Assembly (NCBI GenBank): GCA_035048485.1
Contig: CM068586.1
Location: 33,916,563-33,980,562, forward strand
Source of the DNA: Pteria penguin
Lineage: Eukaryota; Mollusca; Bivalvia; Pterioida; Pteriidae
Reading direction: 5' to 3'
Length of the DNA: 64,000 bases
The notes under the pieces were generated by a model that saw nothing but the letters and a program-made list of their open reading frames with translations, was not told where the DNA came from and did no database searches. Of this stretch, positions 36,501-48,400 are shown piece by piece; the stretch's first letter is position 1; the number at the start of each line of letters is the position of its first letter. Position numbers and translations under genes: made by a program.

Positions 36501-39500
36501 AGATGTAGGGCTTTGTTGTACATCTGTATGCCAAAAGAAGTTAACATTTTGACGCGTTCGTTGCATGAAAAGATATTTTCAGAAGAGAAGGAAAATCTAT
36601 TTAAAATACATGTATATGCATCTGAACACTGCCACGTAACGTGTAAGAAGAGGGTACCGAGCAAAGCAAATCGGTTAAAGTTCTTGTAAATACCACATGC
36701 ATATGATTAGTTAAAGTAATAAATTGGGTGTTAAACAAGAAAATCAGAATAAGAAACATTATAGACTTTAATACAATGCACATCAGAATAAATAAGGATG
36801 CATGCCGGGGTGGAAATTTGTTACGAGGAAAGCTTTAATATCAACGCACAGGCGACTGTGACAGCGAATACGTGGTAGTTAGCAGGGAATTGTGATACTC
36901 AATATATGCATAATAAATGACGATACAAGTTACTCTTCTGGTATTGAAAAGTTTAATTGTAGACTCATCGGTATAATGCGAAATAATGTATGACGTCATT
37001 TCTGTTTGTTTATAGATAATAGTTAAATTTTCCAGTTAAATGATGTGCAAAGTTCAAGATCCAGTAAAGAAAGAATAATCATTCAACTAGTCTCAATATT
37101 TAAAACTAAATGTAAAGTTACGAGAGTTCTTTCACGAAGGAGCTAATTACAATAATTTAATTCCAACTGTACGGTCAAGGACATTTAGAAACTGAAGGTG
37201 TCACTCAATATATTTTGCCTTTCCATTATATTTGAAGTCGATGGTCTAGACATTTCTTCAATAGTACAACTTCATGTAAGATGCAAAAGCTTAATTCTAA
37301 TGTCCAGTGTTAAATGTGAAGGTCAAGGCCAGATTTTAACTTAGTGTTCAGTCCCGTCTTATAAAGTTAAAAGATAATAACATACATGGTTCTTCCAAAG
37401 CAATGCTAAATGCAACATTTAAACAGACTTGTTGGCACAAGATAAATACTATAGAGCTGATATACATCTTTATTTGACTATTCAAAATGGATTATTTTCA
37501 AATAAGTGAAATAATTTTCTAGTCCTAATAAAAAATTATTACTAACTCTCGCGGGCTATTTTGAATATAACGGCCATGTCTTATTTTTAATTTTTAGAGT
37601 GGGTTCATCGCTAAAATGTGTTATAACCTGAAGTAAAATCCGATCATGTCTCATATTCGTAACTTTCTTAAGTTGTCCATTTCTCCCGAAAACTCCCACC
37701 ACTCAATCAGGTTAATATTCTAATGTAGAATGTAAAGCAATCATTGATCGGACAATAGAATTTCATCTAAATTGACCGTGACCTTGGATGTATGACCTTG
37801 GGCCCCCTCTCGACAACATTTCTGGATCTGCGCCTTATATACATGTATGTTCTGAGAGTAAACGTCACTACCACTTGGTCAGATACCGCTGCTGGCGCCT
37901 GATAGTCCTCAAGGATGACCACAAACCCGGTTTAGAGTGCTTCTGTTCTGACCCGAAATATATATTTAAACACTGTGGCAAGGTTTACAAATTATTCTAA
38001 AAACTAAGAAGTATCTCCCTCATGCACAGTTCTGTCCTTGGATTGATTCTTTGACTCTTAGTTTGCTCTTACAATATTTACACCTTGGACTTCCTCGATT
38101 TTGGCTTTTAACATTACTGAAGAGCGACAAGTTGTAGAATATGGATATGGTGCACCAAATGTATTCACGTAGACATGTTCTGATACATAATAAATACGTG
38201 ATTACAAAACCTTCGTATCGTGATATGGTAATCTATGTAAACAACGATAACTATTGAAAATCCCATGTGGGAAGCGATCGTGTTCGAGCGTTCCTAATGT
38301 ACATATATTGTAATGGATACAATTCAGTGTACTAGGAAGTCTCGTTACCAACTGTCATAAAACTTGGAGTAATATATTCATAACACTTTTCACGGAATAC
38401 ATTAGTTCCGGAATTTACCGGTCGCTGGTGATTCTAAATCATGTAGACTGATATAACTTGCATGCGAATATCTCAGATTACAACGTGAAATGATATATAT
38501 ACAATAACTTAAAATTGGCTTAAGGATAATCCGGCATGCGATAATCTAGGCATGACCAATGATCAGATTTCATACATTCGCATGCAATAATTGTACAGAC
38601 TAGCTACAGATATGGTTCCAATGTCAAACATATACATGTAATGAACTAGGACATGCAGAAAGTAAGATTTCATAATCCAACACACCACACATTCGTCAAA
38701 AATGGGAATAAAATTTTCCAAAATTGACAAAAATCAGTTTTTATGAAACTAGGTAGTTCAATATACATAGTATGTCTGTAATGTGTTAGGAAGGGCATTA
38801 AGCATAATTCATAGCTGCTTTTCTTAAAACGAAATGTCTGTCGACTGTGTCCAATTTCCGAATATCATCCATCTGCCATGGTATAACATACACGTTTTAT
38901 TTATTTTAAGATTATGTTCATCAATTTTGCAATTTATTGAGAAATAGTATGGTTTGACGTTGCACTCTTATAACCCGCGGGAGGATTTCTAAAAATTGAC
39001 ACTGCGCCAAGCCATATTACATGTATTTCTCAATAAATTGCAAAATTGTTAAACACAATACCTATAATTTAATTTAAGACAAGAATAACTTGGTTTCACA
39101 TTTTGATTTTAATTTTCAACAATAAATGCATTTTAAAACGTAAACTGAACGCACCAACGAAAGGGGAAGAATATATTTTGTTAGCATTTCCGGAAGTGGG
39201 CGTGTCTAACCAACCTAACCAATTTTTGATGTGTAAAATGAAAATGACGTCTCAATCACATTTGCTCTTTTATACAAAATTAAATTAAACCGATATAAAA
39301 TAATCAGTGTACATGTATATGTTGGTTGGTTGGTTGATTGGTGTTTTACGTCACTTTCAACAATTTTTCAGTTATATCGCGACATGGAAGCGGGAGTACA
39401 TCTATATACTTGGAGTGATTGATGTGTCCCGCTCCATGTAAATATTGATTGATTGATTTTTGTTTTACGTCACACCACGAATATTTCACGTATATGGTGA

Positions 39501-42075
39501 CGGCATCTGCCTGATGCGGGGCATACAAATTTTGACCTTTGTAACGGACCCACCCGAAGCAGTGAGGGATCTTTAACGTGCCATGCCTACCACGACACGA
39601 GGCCTCGGTTTTTACTTTCTCATCCGAAAGACAGGACACCGGCATGATCAGAGCGGGACTCGAATCCCGGCCTCCCGATCAGGGGTCCGGTGCGATACCA
39701 CTAGGCCACGCCGGCTAACCAATAGAGTAACCTGTCCTTACCAAATATTGATGTATTTTGTCTCATTATAAATATTCAACAACACAACAAATATGTATTC
39801 ATATAGATGAATTATTCACGAGTATTCCACAAATAATTGAATACTTTTATAATGTTCCGCCCGGCCAGACGGCTGTAAAGAGAAAACGGTCTGATCTGTG
39901 TACATAAAACCGACAAACATACACACACACATACCCAGATTCCGTGTCAAACACGAACCGGTCTGAACGATAAGCGCCCCCTTAGTACTATCATGTTTAA
40001 TTTTTGAATTTCCCATCTCCCCCAAGTAAATTCAAAATCGAAACATGACAGTACCTATCTATATAGTAGTGGCAGTGTTAGGTAACAAATCTCAAACACT
40101 GAAAACGGGTCTGAATAGTGGACATCCACGCAGGCATCAAACACGCTCATGACGGACACTACGGCACTGACAATTCAATCTCTGTAGATCTATTTCACAA
40201 ATTAATCTTTCTTCCTATTTTCAATGGTGAGAGAATATAGCTTGGATATTTAAATAAACTAACCACTTTCATATGAGTGCATTTTAATATGTTTCCCCCT
40301 TTTCGTTTCAGTTTTGGCTTTGTAGAACTTTGACGTTAATTTTCAGGAAATTGACTTATTCTTAATTTCATTTTCAGATTACACATCACGCCCTCTAGTG
40401 AATAAACAAAGTGACAATATCTATGATACACCAACATTGCAAAAACAGAAGTAAGTGGAGGTTTTGCAGAGAGAGTTTCTTTCTTTCTTTTTTTTTTTTT
40501 TTTGTTTGTTTTGTTTTGGTTTTTTTTATTTTTATTTGAGGGAGGGCAGTGGCAGATATACAGAGGTCAAATGGCGAGCTTCCTTTTTATCACACAACAT
40601 TAAAGTTTATCATTATCAGTTATAAAAAAAAGTTGTCATTGATTATCTATTCACTTTGACGCCAATCTTTACCCTAAAATCCTGGATCTGCCACCGCTTC
40701 AGAGAAAGCTAACGATTTATTCACCATTTTACATTGTTTTAAAAATTCTTTTGTGTTTAACATGTATTACAATAAAAAAATACCTACAGATGGAGGCGAT
40801 TCAGTAGTCATCAATACTGTAAAATTAACTTTGACAGTAATGCTACACAGATGATAAAGTGAAAATTATGGATTTTCATTCAGACGGTATCCGAGTTGAG
40901 ATAGCCATATTGGTACTAAAAGTGCAATGCCTGTCTAGGGCTATATATTAGTAGCAACAGACAGACATAGCAAAATGAATACATGTTATAATATGCGGTA
41001 TGTCCGTATGACGGTACGGCACAACACTAATGGACGGCACTGCCATCAGTACAGAAACAAGTGCTCCTTTTTGTACCTTGATTTGAGAATCCGAATCTGA
41101 GTAAAGTTTCATTATCATACAGTCCGAACACCTCGCTCATTTCAACTGAAAAAAAAGACTCGGAGGTAATAGTAGTGATAATTCTCGATTTGAGCAACTG
41201 AGCAGTAGATAAGGATTGATTGATTGATTGTTTTCTGTTTTACGTCACACCACGAATATTTTACGTATATGGTGACGGCATCTGCCTGATGCGGGGCATA
41301 CAAATTTTGACCTTTGCAACGGACCCACCCGAAGCAGTGAGGGATCTTTAACGTGTCATGCATACCACGACACGGGGCCTCGGTTTTTACTGTCTCATCC
41401 GAAAGACAGGACACCGGCATGACCAGAGCGGGACTCGAACCCCGGCCTCCCGATCAGGAGTCCGACGCGATTCCACTAGGCCACGCCGGCTTCAGCAGAT
41501 AAGGAAGCAATGAGACATCAAATAATCCCCTCGTAAACGATAAAGAACTTACAAAATGCGGTTTGATAATTTTGTCTATTATTAGTTTGATGAGGATATA
41601 TATCGTGCTTTTTTGAATTTTAAAGAGTAGAAAAGTTGATTTAATTTCACCATATGCAACGAACGCAGTGTCCAAAAATTCTGGTCACGTACTAAAAAAG
41701 TTCCGGAAAAGGTTTTCTACTTAACTCCGAGTCCGAAATGGGCAAAATGATCCGGCTAACATTGCATACTAATTTATTCCTCAATATTACCCTAAGACAA
41801 CTTATATGCATGCCATTCTTCAATTTGCCGATAGCATCATCAAAATCTAATTTAATTCAGGGGTATTGTCAATCGCACCTTCTCCAGCCTTTCGGAGTAG
41901 GCAACGAAAATGCCCATGAAAGTATAATTGGGGGTATTGTCGCATAGATATTTGTCTGATTATTTGTGCTGCGAATTCTTTCATCATACATTTCTCATAT
42001 TTCAGAAGTGTTCCAAAATATGATATCAGTGAAGAGGAACTTATGGCCGACATCGAAAAGGAGTATCTGTACTGA
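29076..42075 (+). CDS. CYS1: Cystin-like N-myristoylated ciliary protein, 225 aa
   Basis: Five coding exons with GT-AG junctions and matching phases: 29076-29522, 33677-33733, 34370-34400, 40378-40450, 42006-42075. The N-terminus MGSGGSK fits an N-myristoylation site (Gly2, Ser6) with basic residues nearby; vertebrate cystin starts MGSGSSR (recalled). The C-terminus PKYDISEEELMADIEKEY closely matches the cystin tail, remembered as YDHSEEGLMASIEREY. Cystin is a ciliary membrane-associated protein lost in the cpk mouse with polycystic kidneys. The middle (residues about 8-140) is Asn/Thr/Ser/Gln-rich and disordered, with an acidic patch DSDGDSDED at about 68-76 and DPDEWEVDDE at the end of exon 1. 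At 225 aa it exceeds human cystin (about 158). No membrane segment. Introns contain many SINEs and MITEs. The gene is certain from splicing logic; the cystin identity rests mainly on the two ends. Confidence 0.82.
30492..30569. repeat. (TA)n microsatellite, 78 bp
   Basis: Uninterrupted TA dinucleotide run in intron 1 of the cystin-like gene. It is likely polymorphic and prone to assembly error. Confidence 0.98.
31201..31370 (-). mobile_element. SINE family 1, minus-oriented copy
   Basis: Tail TTGGTTGGTTGGTTGATTGG, then TGTTTTACGTCGCTTTCAAC, then the tRNA-like head (GAGAATCGAACAGGGATCG; ACCACTACACCAAGCC). It carries a few substitutions in the B box. It faces another full copy 40 bp away at 31411. 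Confidence 0.93.
31411..31582 (+). mobile_element. SINE family 1, full-length, 14-bp TSD
   Basis: Intact A box (TGTAGTGGTTAAGCGC), B box (GGTTCGATTCC) and CAATCAACCAACCAACC tail, flanked by perfect AACTCTAGTATATA at 31397-31410 and 31583-31596. It lies in intron 1 of the cystin-like gene, in the gene's own sense. Confidence 0.96.
32059..32206. mobile_element. GGATCCAG-type TIR element
   Basis: Ends TAGTAGCGGATTTAGAGG and CTGGATCCGCCACTG are inverted. Flanks TAATG (32054-32058) and CAATG (32207-32211) match 4 of 5. The interior is in the reverse orientation to the copy at 21719: TTTTGCCACATATTTA, ACACCCCAAAATGGCTGAGT, CCCCCCTTTTCGGAAATCC. Confidence 0.85.
32532..33026. mobile_element. 495-bp MITE, about 60-bp TIRs, TSD ATGGG
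   Basis: The inner 40 bp of the TIRs are almost identical (CTCCCACTTTTGATATCGGC and GGTTTGTGGGAGAGG at 32555-32591, repeated inverted at 32968-33003). The outer 20 bp are more diverged (TATAGTCCGAGATTCTC against GTTAGTCTGATATGCTA). ATGGG flanks it at 32527-32531 and 33027-33031. No ORF. It lies in intron 1 of the cystin-like gene. Confidence 0.88.
33070..33272 (+). mobile_element. SINE family 2, plus-oriented copy
   Basis: tRNA-like head with A box TGGCCTAGTGGATAAGG and B box GGTTCGACTCC, then AGAGCATCGG-type body with GGATGAGACATTTAAAACC, CACGTAAAAGATCC and GGTGGGTCCGTTG. The 3' tail is truncated relative to the minus copies. Confidence 0.88.
33824..33842. repeat. (GA)n microsatellite
   Basis: Nineteen bases of GA dinucleotide, 90 bp after exon 2 of the cystin-like gene. 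Confidence 0.95.
34740..35400. repeat. Diverged tandem of a GACCTTGG-containing repeat
   Basis: Two imperfect units share GTGACCTTGG, a GCACGACTTT/TGTATGACTTT block and ACACTCCCTCCCATAAA/GCTCGCTCCCTCCCATAAA, about 330 bp apart. Similar words recur near 37770-37800. Non-coding, in intron 3 of the cystin-like gene. Confidence 0.5.
36240..36308 (+). mobile_element. tRNA-like SINE head relic
   Basis: CCTTAATCGGTAAGATGCTT (A-box-like) and TGTTCGAATCCC (B-box-like) lie 35 bp apart. No cloverleaf can be completed, and there is no recognisable SINE body after it, so I call it a relic. Confidence 0.45.
38893..39082. repeat. Foldback repeat (TTGCAATTTATTGAGAAATA)
   Basis: The arm CAATTTTGCAATTTATTGAG at 38929-38942 and outward recurs inverted near 39028-39052, with matching AT-rich outer parts and inner CCATATTAC/AGTATGG parts. 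The whole can fold into a hairpin of about 190 nt. A small MITE is the likely source. Confidence 0.7.
39321..39396 (-). mobile_element. SINE family 1, 5'-truncated
   Basis: Only the tail half (GTTGGTTGGTTGGTTGATTG to ATATCGCGACATGGAAG) is present. Flanks GTACATGTATAT (39309-39320) and GTACATCTATAT (39397-39408) match 11 of 12. This is a target duplication around an incompletely reverse-transcribed copy. Confidence 0.85.
39444..39717 (-). mobile_element. SINE family 2, near full-length
   Basis: Reverse complement of a tRNA-derived SINE: (ATTG)n tail, GTTTTACGTCACACCACGAA, TATGGTGACGGCATCTGCC, CGGACCCACCCGAAGCAGTG, then B box complement GGGACTCGAATCCC and A box complement CCACTAGGCCACGCCGGC. 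It lies 50 bp from a truncated family 1 copy. Confidence 0.94.
40545..40700. mobile_element. Diverged GGATCCAG-type TIR element
   Basis: Ends GGCAGTGGCAGATATACAGA and AATCCTGGATCTGCCACCGC are inverted and match the family consensus imperfectly. It lies just after exon 4 of the cystin-like gene, following a T/G-rich tract at 40484-40535. Confidence 0.55.
41216..41493 (-). mobile_element. SINE family 2, full-length with TSD
   Basis: Same blocks as the 39444 copy. Flanks AGCAGTAGATAAGGA (41201-41215) and AGCAGATAAGGA (41494-41505) are a target duplication with a 3-bp indel. It lies in intron 4 of the cystin-like gene. Confidence 0.94.
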
Positions 42076-42168
42076 CTGATTCCAGAATCATGTTTATGTT
42101 TACACCCATGCATTATTTATTTATTAAAATTTCATGCATGTGTACAATATTTATGTTCATCTAGAAAC

Positions 42169-42174
42169 AATAAA
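42169..42174 (+). terminator. CYS1: Polyadenylation signal of the cystin-like gene
   Basis: AATAAA 94 bp after the TGA stop, with GT/T-rich sequence following. An ATTAAA at about 42123 is an alternative. Confidence 0.65.
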
Positions 42175-42179
42175 TATAT

Positions 42180-43239
42180 GACTTTATATCAATTTGTATT
42201 ATGACACATGTAATACTGAAATCCAATACCCAGATACATCGTAGGCTGTGTTTTGTTTTTGGTTGTCCCCATCAGTATACCTATCAGGCTGATGTGATTT
42301 GAACAATACGTAATTCATATTAACATTATATATTATTCATTCAATCTATAGTTCATGCAAGCAAATATGATTATTACACAATGTCTACAACTTGTTTATA
42401 CAAAACTAGGTACTTCTAAACATTGATCTGCCCCCAACCCATGATCAATACCCCATCCTTGGCAGAGGTGGGAAGCTGAAACAAAGCACCCACAGATATT
42501 TCAAGTCTTGATATAAATTGCAACACCCCCTCCCCCGCCCTTTTTCAAAAATTTCTAAATCCGCCTATGTATGTTACGAACTGTACGATTTCCAAAGCAA
42601 AATATTAGAATAACTTTCAATATGACAAAATCAAACAAAGACAAAACGTTAATGTATGGTGAATGTTTGATTGCTTTATTGAGACATTCAGTCTTCCTTA
42701 TCTCCAAATAATTAATTTTAGCTTAGATAGTTTCAAATACATGTATACATGTAACTTTTGTTGAATCTTCAGATACCCATTTTTCAATCACCTTTATATT
42801 GCTGGCTTCTAATCTTATACGTTATTGAAAAATGTATCTCGTCAGAAAGGAAATAAAGGGGTAAAATAACCCAAGAGGGATACTCAATGACACTTCCATC
42901 ACAATATCCCCCCTTTTCTCATATGAACCTCAGTGATGAACACACACATACATGGTATTCCATTGCACATATTAACTTAATTTATTAAAATTTACACAAT
43001 GCCACTTTACAAAAAGCCATATAACGGAAAACAGTTGATATCTTGTTACGGTTTATGTCGGATAATGAATATGCACAATAAATGTTGATGTTGAAAATAG
43101 AGTTATGTTTTGTTTTGGTTTAAACTTTAGGTGCAAAGAGGGGGAGAGGTGTTACTTCCTTATCAATCCGCTGCCAAGTTCAGAGGATCAGCTTGAACGA
43201 GCATTTGAAAACGGATCTCAATGATTTTATAGTGCAATA
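42180..43239. other. Intergenic region between convergent genes
   Basis: Lies between the 3' ends of the cystin-like gene (+) and CHRAC1 (-). It holds C-rich relics of the GGATCCAG family near 42530-42560 and otherwise nothing recognisable. Confidence 0.4.
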
Positions 43240-43382
43240 CATAGGCGGATTTAGAGGGTGCACACCCCCTTTTGGCCACATATTTACTAGTGAAAATCCA
43301 GTTTTAGCACCAAAAATGGCTAAGTCGTTTGGCTAATGCACATGTGCCCCCCCCCTTTTCGGAGATTCTGGATCCGCCACTG
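43240..43382. mobile_element. GGATCCAG-type TIR element
   Basis: Ends CATAGGCGGATTTAGAGG and CTGGATCCGCCACTG are inverted. Flanks CAATA (43235-43239) and CATTA (43383-43387) match 4 of 5. The interior is like the copy at 32059 (TTTTGGCCACATATTTACTA, GCACCAAAAATGGCTAAGTC). Confidence 0.85.
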
Positions 43383-43809
43383 CATTAAAATATTAAAATG
43401 AAATGTTACCTATGACATGAATATATGAATCCAGAGGCATATTTTGATTAATTTCTACACAGACTACTTGCTTATTTAATCGATATTCTGAAAGTCATAA
43501 TTTGCAGGTAAATCTGGTAATGAATCTCTAAAAGGTTACGAGACCTTTGTATTACTAGTATGAATTTAATCTCGGTAATGCTTATCAACGTGCATCTGGA
43601 AGGGCACTTTCCAGTTAAAATAGCCCAAGGCAATCACATGAAACCGACTTAAAATTCTTTATTTATGGTGGGATAATAAGCATGAAATCAATATATCCAT
43701 TATTTCCACGAATACTAGTATTTAAAGAAACTACAAAATTATCCAGTTGAAAGGGACTGTAGACGAGAAACACAAAGAAAACCAACTGAAAACATGTCTT
43801 CATTGCTTA

Positions 43810-44032
43810 GTGTTATACACTAGGACTATTTCACTGATACGGCCACCGGTGCCTGATGCATTTAACAGAAATACCGATCTACGCCACAGATCCACGTGAA
43901 GCAGCCTGGGACCTTAAGAGTCCCAACGTCTACCGTGGCATATGACCTCGGAGTTTAGTAGTAAAGGACACCGGTCACCAATACGACTCAAACTCGAGAC
44001 CTCTCGGTCCCAAATTAAGCGTACTACCGAAG
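43810..44032 (-). mobile_element. SINE family 2, strongly diverged copy
   Basis: Recognisable order on the plus strand: CTATTTCACTGATACGGCCA, GCCTGATGCATTTAAC, CACGTGAAGCAGCCTGGGA, then ACGACTCAAACTCGAGACC (B box complement, altered). It is too decayed to be mobile. Confidence 0.6.
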
Positions 44033-45469
44033 AGAAAACAGAAGACATCTGACAAAGCGGTATGACACAAATCACCAAGGATCTGCACACAAAAAAATGA
44101 TAATAGTAGAATATTACTAGACTGAAATGTATTTATAAGCGTACAGCGATTTAAGGATTTTACACAGTGTTTTACCAAAATCTCTTCAACCAGTGATATT
44201 TATCTTTTGGAACTTTGAAAGGAGAATATCTTAACTATCCAATATAATGACGATTAAAACTTGACTTTGGCAAGAGTTTGTTTTTATTTTGTTTGCAAAT
44301 CGTGAAACAGGTTGAAATCTTATCTCCGCATCAAGGAGCATGCGTTCCCTCCTCGCGTGTCAATGGAATGCCAAGTAAAATTCAGCTGGAAAACAGGGTA
44401 GCTACGATCCATATCTTGTCTTGTAATCAAAGTATTGCTTGTTGTCTTTGTCTCTAAACATTTTTCAGACATCGTGGCATAATACCAGAGGTTATCAACC
44501 TCTTGCGCATGGTCTCCTTTACTACAAACCTAGCGCTTAAAATCATACTCGGATTTCCCTCGCTGCGAGTCAAACGCCTTAAAATCAAACTTGGAATTCT
44601 CTTTCGAAAGTCTATCACTCAAAAATCAAACCGAGATATCCTTCGCTGCAAGCCATACTCGGAAATCTCTGCATTTGACTCTGCTTTGTGATATATCTAC
44701 CCTAGATTTAGCTGCATGGCATTTCTATGGAAATGCTTTTAAAAGGCTATGTTCGAGTGTAATTCCATTTAGTAAGAGATCAAGGTCGGGAGACCAGTTT
44801 TTCAATACAAAGTAATTTTGCTTCAGGTTGACACTTACGCTCCTAGGCTAAAAACAAAACTACCTGTAACGAAACTACATGCAAATGTTTAAAAGACAAT
44901 GACAAAATTACAGATGCAGGATGCCAAGTAATATTAAAGCTCTTGTAGCCAAGGGAGCTAAACCTGGTGATATGATTTTTCTCTAACAGACCTATATATA
45001 AGGACATTGAATGCACCTTAGTTTCATTCATTAAATGTGTAAAAAAAAGTCGAGTTCATTTGGGATGATATGAATTCTTAACAGATGTGAGCAGAAAAGA
45101 CAACTAGCATAAACTCTGAAATTAATCATTAGAAAGACAAGTCAAGACATACATATAATTCATACTGATTTCACTGTGGTATCAAACAGAACAACTCATT
45201 AAATCTGTACATTATATGGTAAGCAACAGTGACTAATACATACAATGTATCCTTCATCATTATTCTCTTTACCAGGTTAATCAACCATCAAAGATAAAGA
45301 CTTTCTCCACACACAGTTGAGTATCCTTGCTGAACTCCTTCATGCCCTTTTCATATGACACATATAAAGTACAAGGACACTGTCCCTTCTCACTGATTTA
45401 CAATACATATAAAGGTCAATAAGACTGACCACTGTCACTGATTTGACCAGTCATATCACTGGAGTACTG

Positions 45470-48400
45470 TCAGGATGAATTTTCTTCCTCTTCTCCCTCT
45501 CCTCCTTTTTTCAGTGATTCCAGGTAATCTCTGGCCTTTATCTTCTGAGGGACAATATCTGTGGAGAAGACCACCATATCATTACTTCCTAACACTGCAC
45601 ACCATATGCCTGCATATTAGGTTCAGGCAAGACAATCATTTCAATGGTACACAAACAGACAGACAGACTTCTATACATCATCTGCAATTCATTAAAGAGA
45701 ATATTGGGAGACAAGGCTATTGTTCTACTGACTAATATATTGGATATACAGACATCTTGTACAAGGAATTTATCGACTATACTGTGTAAGAACATCTATT
45801 TAAACAAATGGTATCTCTTAGACTCTAACTAATGCACAAGTCCAAGACAGAGAAGTCAAAAAATTAGTAGAACAAAGGAGGAACCAAAGGCCATCTAGAG
45901 ACAGATCCTTGTATACAAAGGATACCCTACAACCTTCAAATAAATAGTGAAATGTTATTTGGTGCAGTAACTTAATGTTGGTATTTATATCATAGATATT
46001 AGAGATATTATTACCATTAATATCATACTGCAACTATCCTAATAGGACATATTCAATCTTTTTGTTATAAAGAGTTACTTCCCATTTGGAGCAGTATCTG
46101 ACGTAAAACAATTATGACAAGTTACTAGCGTTACTTCAATTGACCGTCCTAGGTCAGTGCCACAACTGCATTATAAGTGAATTTTTTGTGATGTCTTTCT
46201 TCAGGTCTTATTATCTACTTTTTATGTCTGTGATGATTATTGTCATATGGGTGAGTCAGATGTCTCTATGCTTTCTTTCATAATACTGGGTTATTTGTTT
46301 CTCTGATCTGCTACATGTATGTAAAATGACCATCACTAACACATACTCAAATACACCTAAAATATATAGGTATAATATCAAACTTTTCGACTATGAAATA
46401 ACACAGATACGGGTTTTTTTCTACTATGGTCATTTGAAAATGGTCAACACCTTGGCCTCGTTTTAAAATAGGTTTCACTTGTAAAGCATGCTTGCTAATC
46501 TGACATTTCTATCATGTATAGTATTAAATCTCAGGAAATCATGCACTACTGACATTGGTTGATATATTTTCACCTAGTGTTACTACCTTGTAAGAACTGC
46601 ATCACTTCGTCAGAATTGACAACATCTGCAAGATCACTATAATTAACATTACGTGGATCAGAACTGTTTTCCATGGAAACACGAGCCAAATTTTGTACAA
46701 ACATTTCCTGAAAATATAAAAGTACATGTAGTACTAGAACAAAAACTAATAAATATTTCAGTACTGAATGTGAACACTTTCCTACATGTACATTTACTGT
46801 TAAATGTGTATGCTTACATGTAAATGTATCACATGGAGGAGGTAGGATTTACCTGTAGGCTATATATAGTTTCAACATATGTAATGCCATTATAGTCAGG
46901 CATTTTCATATTATGAGAGACATTAATATTAATGGTAAAATTTGGTGGGACAAAAATTCCTTAGACAGCAAAGGAAATCTGTTATTAGTATTATACAAAA
47001 TTTAATCTATGCCTCAACTTGCCATGCAGATGTCTGTCATCTAATATGATTACATCTACTTTCATTTTCCGGAAAGAGTCTAGACGTTTCCTCATCTATT
47101 CAGAGTCTAGAATTTTTAACTCGCTTGCTCATGGGCAAATGAAGAAAGAAAATGCACTTGTCAAACCATAATAGTTTAGAAAGTAGATTAAAATCTTCCA
47201 AATAGAGAAACCATAATATATATAATCAGAAACACTCACTTTCTACAAATTTTCGGCCATCTGGCCTTCTTCAAGTGGTTTAATGTTAAACTAAAATTAC
47301 TCAAGTGCAATTCATGTTAGCTAGCAGAAAAAATAAGCATTTCAATTTGAAATTCAAAAGGGCTCATCTTTAGGCCCAAAGAAAAAATATGCATGTTTCC
47401 TCTAATCCCACCGAACCTAATTTCTGGCCCCAACCCTAAACTTTTTTATTGCACTTTCAGTAGAAAATTATTCCAATATTGAATAATTGCCTTAAAATGT
47501 AGTTTCTGATACCTAGGGGATAATTGTTTGAGCAGAAAATAATTGTCATTAGTGAATGGTCCAAATGCATTTTATATGTAGTTGCCATCAAACATTGATT
47601 CAGTAATAATTGGGTAATACCCCAAAAAACAAACTTAATTTAATTTTATTCAGCATGTTACAGAAAACATGTACATTTTTTGTTTGGCCTTAATATAACA
47701 TACTGAATATAGTTTACAAAACAAGTTGATATTTTTAACTTGCCAATTTCGAGTTTACACATGTATTTGCAATATTTGTGCAGCTATACTGGTACTGTAG
47801 CAGTTCCTGGACAGTAAAAGTTCCTGGACATTTTGCTGGTTTAAGCATAATGGACAAGTATTCATCCAAGATTTTCATATAAAATATATGATATTTAAAC
47901 TTTAAAAGAAAATCAGATTTTCCGGTAAAAATTTTGTTTTATGCTTTCTATTGTTTTTTTTTTTTTATTAATCACATTCTGACCCACTTTCCATATCAAT
48001 ATACATGTATAAGGGAAAAGTGCTCTTCATCAATGAACCTAAAATCATTTTATAAGTTCATATGATGCAATATTTGATTTTTATAATAGATTGAGCTTTG
48101 ACTTTATCAAACGTCATGTCTTTTTATCCAGTTATAATATCAGTAGACAAGAGCATCCCAAAACTATTACAAGGATGTCAGTAAAATGGCTGAAAAGAAG
48201 GGTTGTGAAAATGCATAAAAATTGAAATTTTGGTTAATGGATGAGTTTTGTCATAAATTTGACATCATTTGATATATATTGGGTAAACCGTGCACTGAAC
48301 AAAACTTCATGTATTTTGGTCTACTGTAACAAAGGTTGTTTGCTGTAATTCTCAAAAACCCTCTGGGAACTGTTACTGGACCAGTAAACTCCAACTTGTA

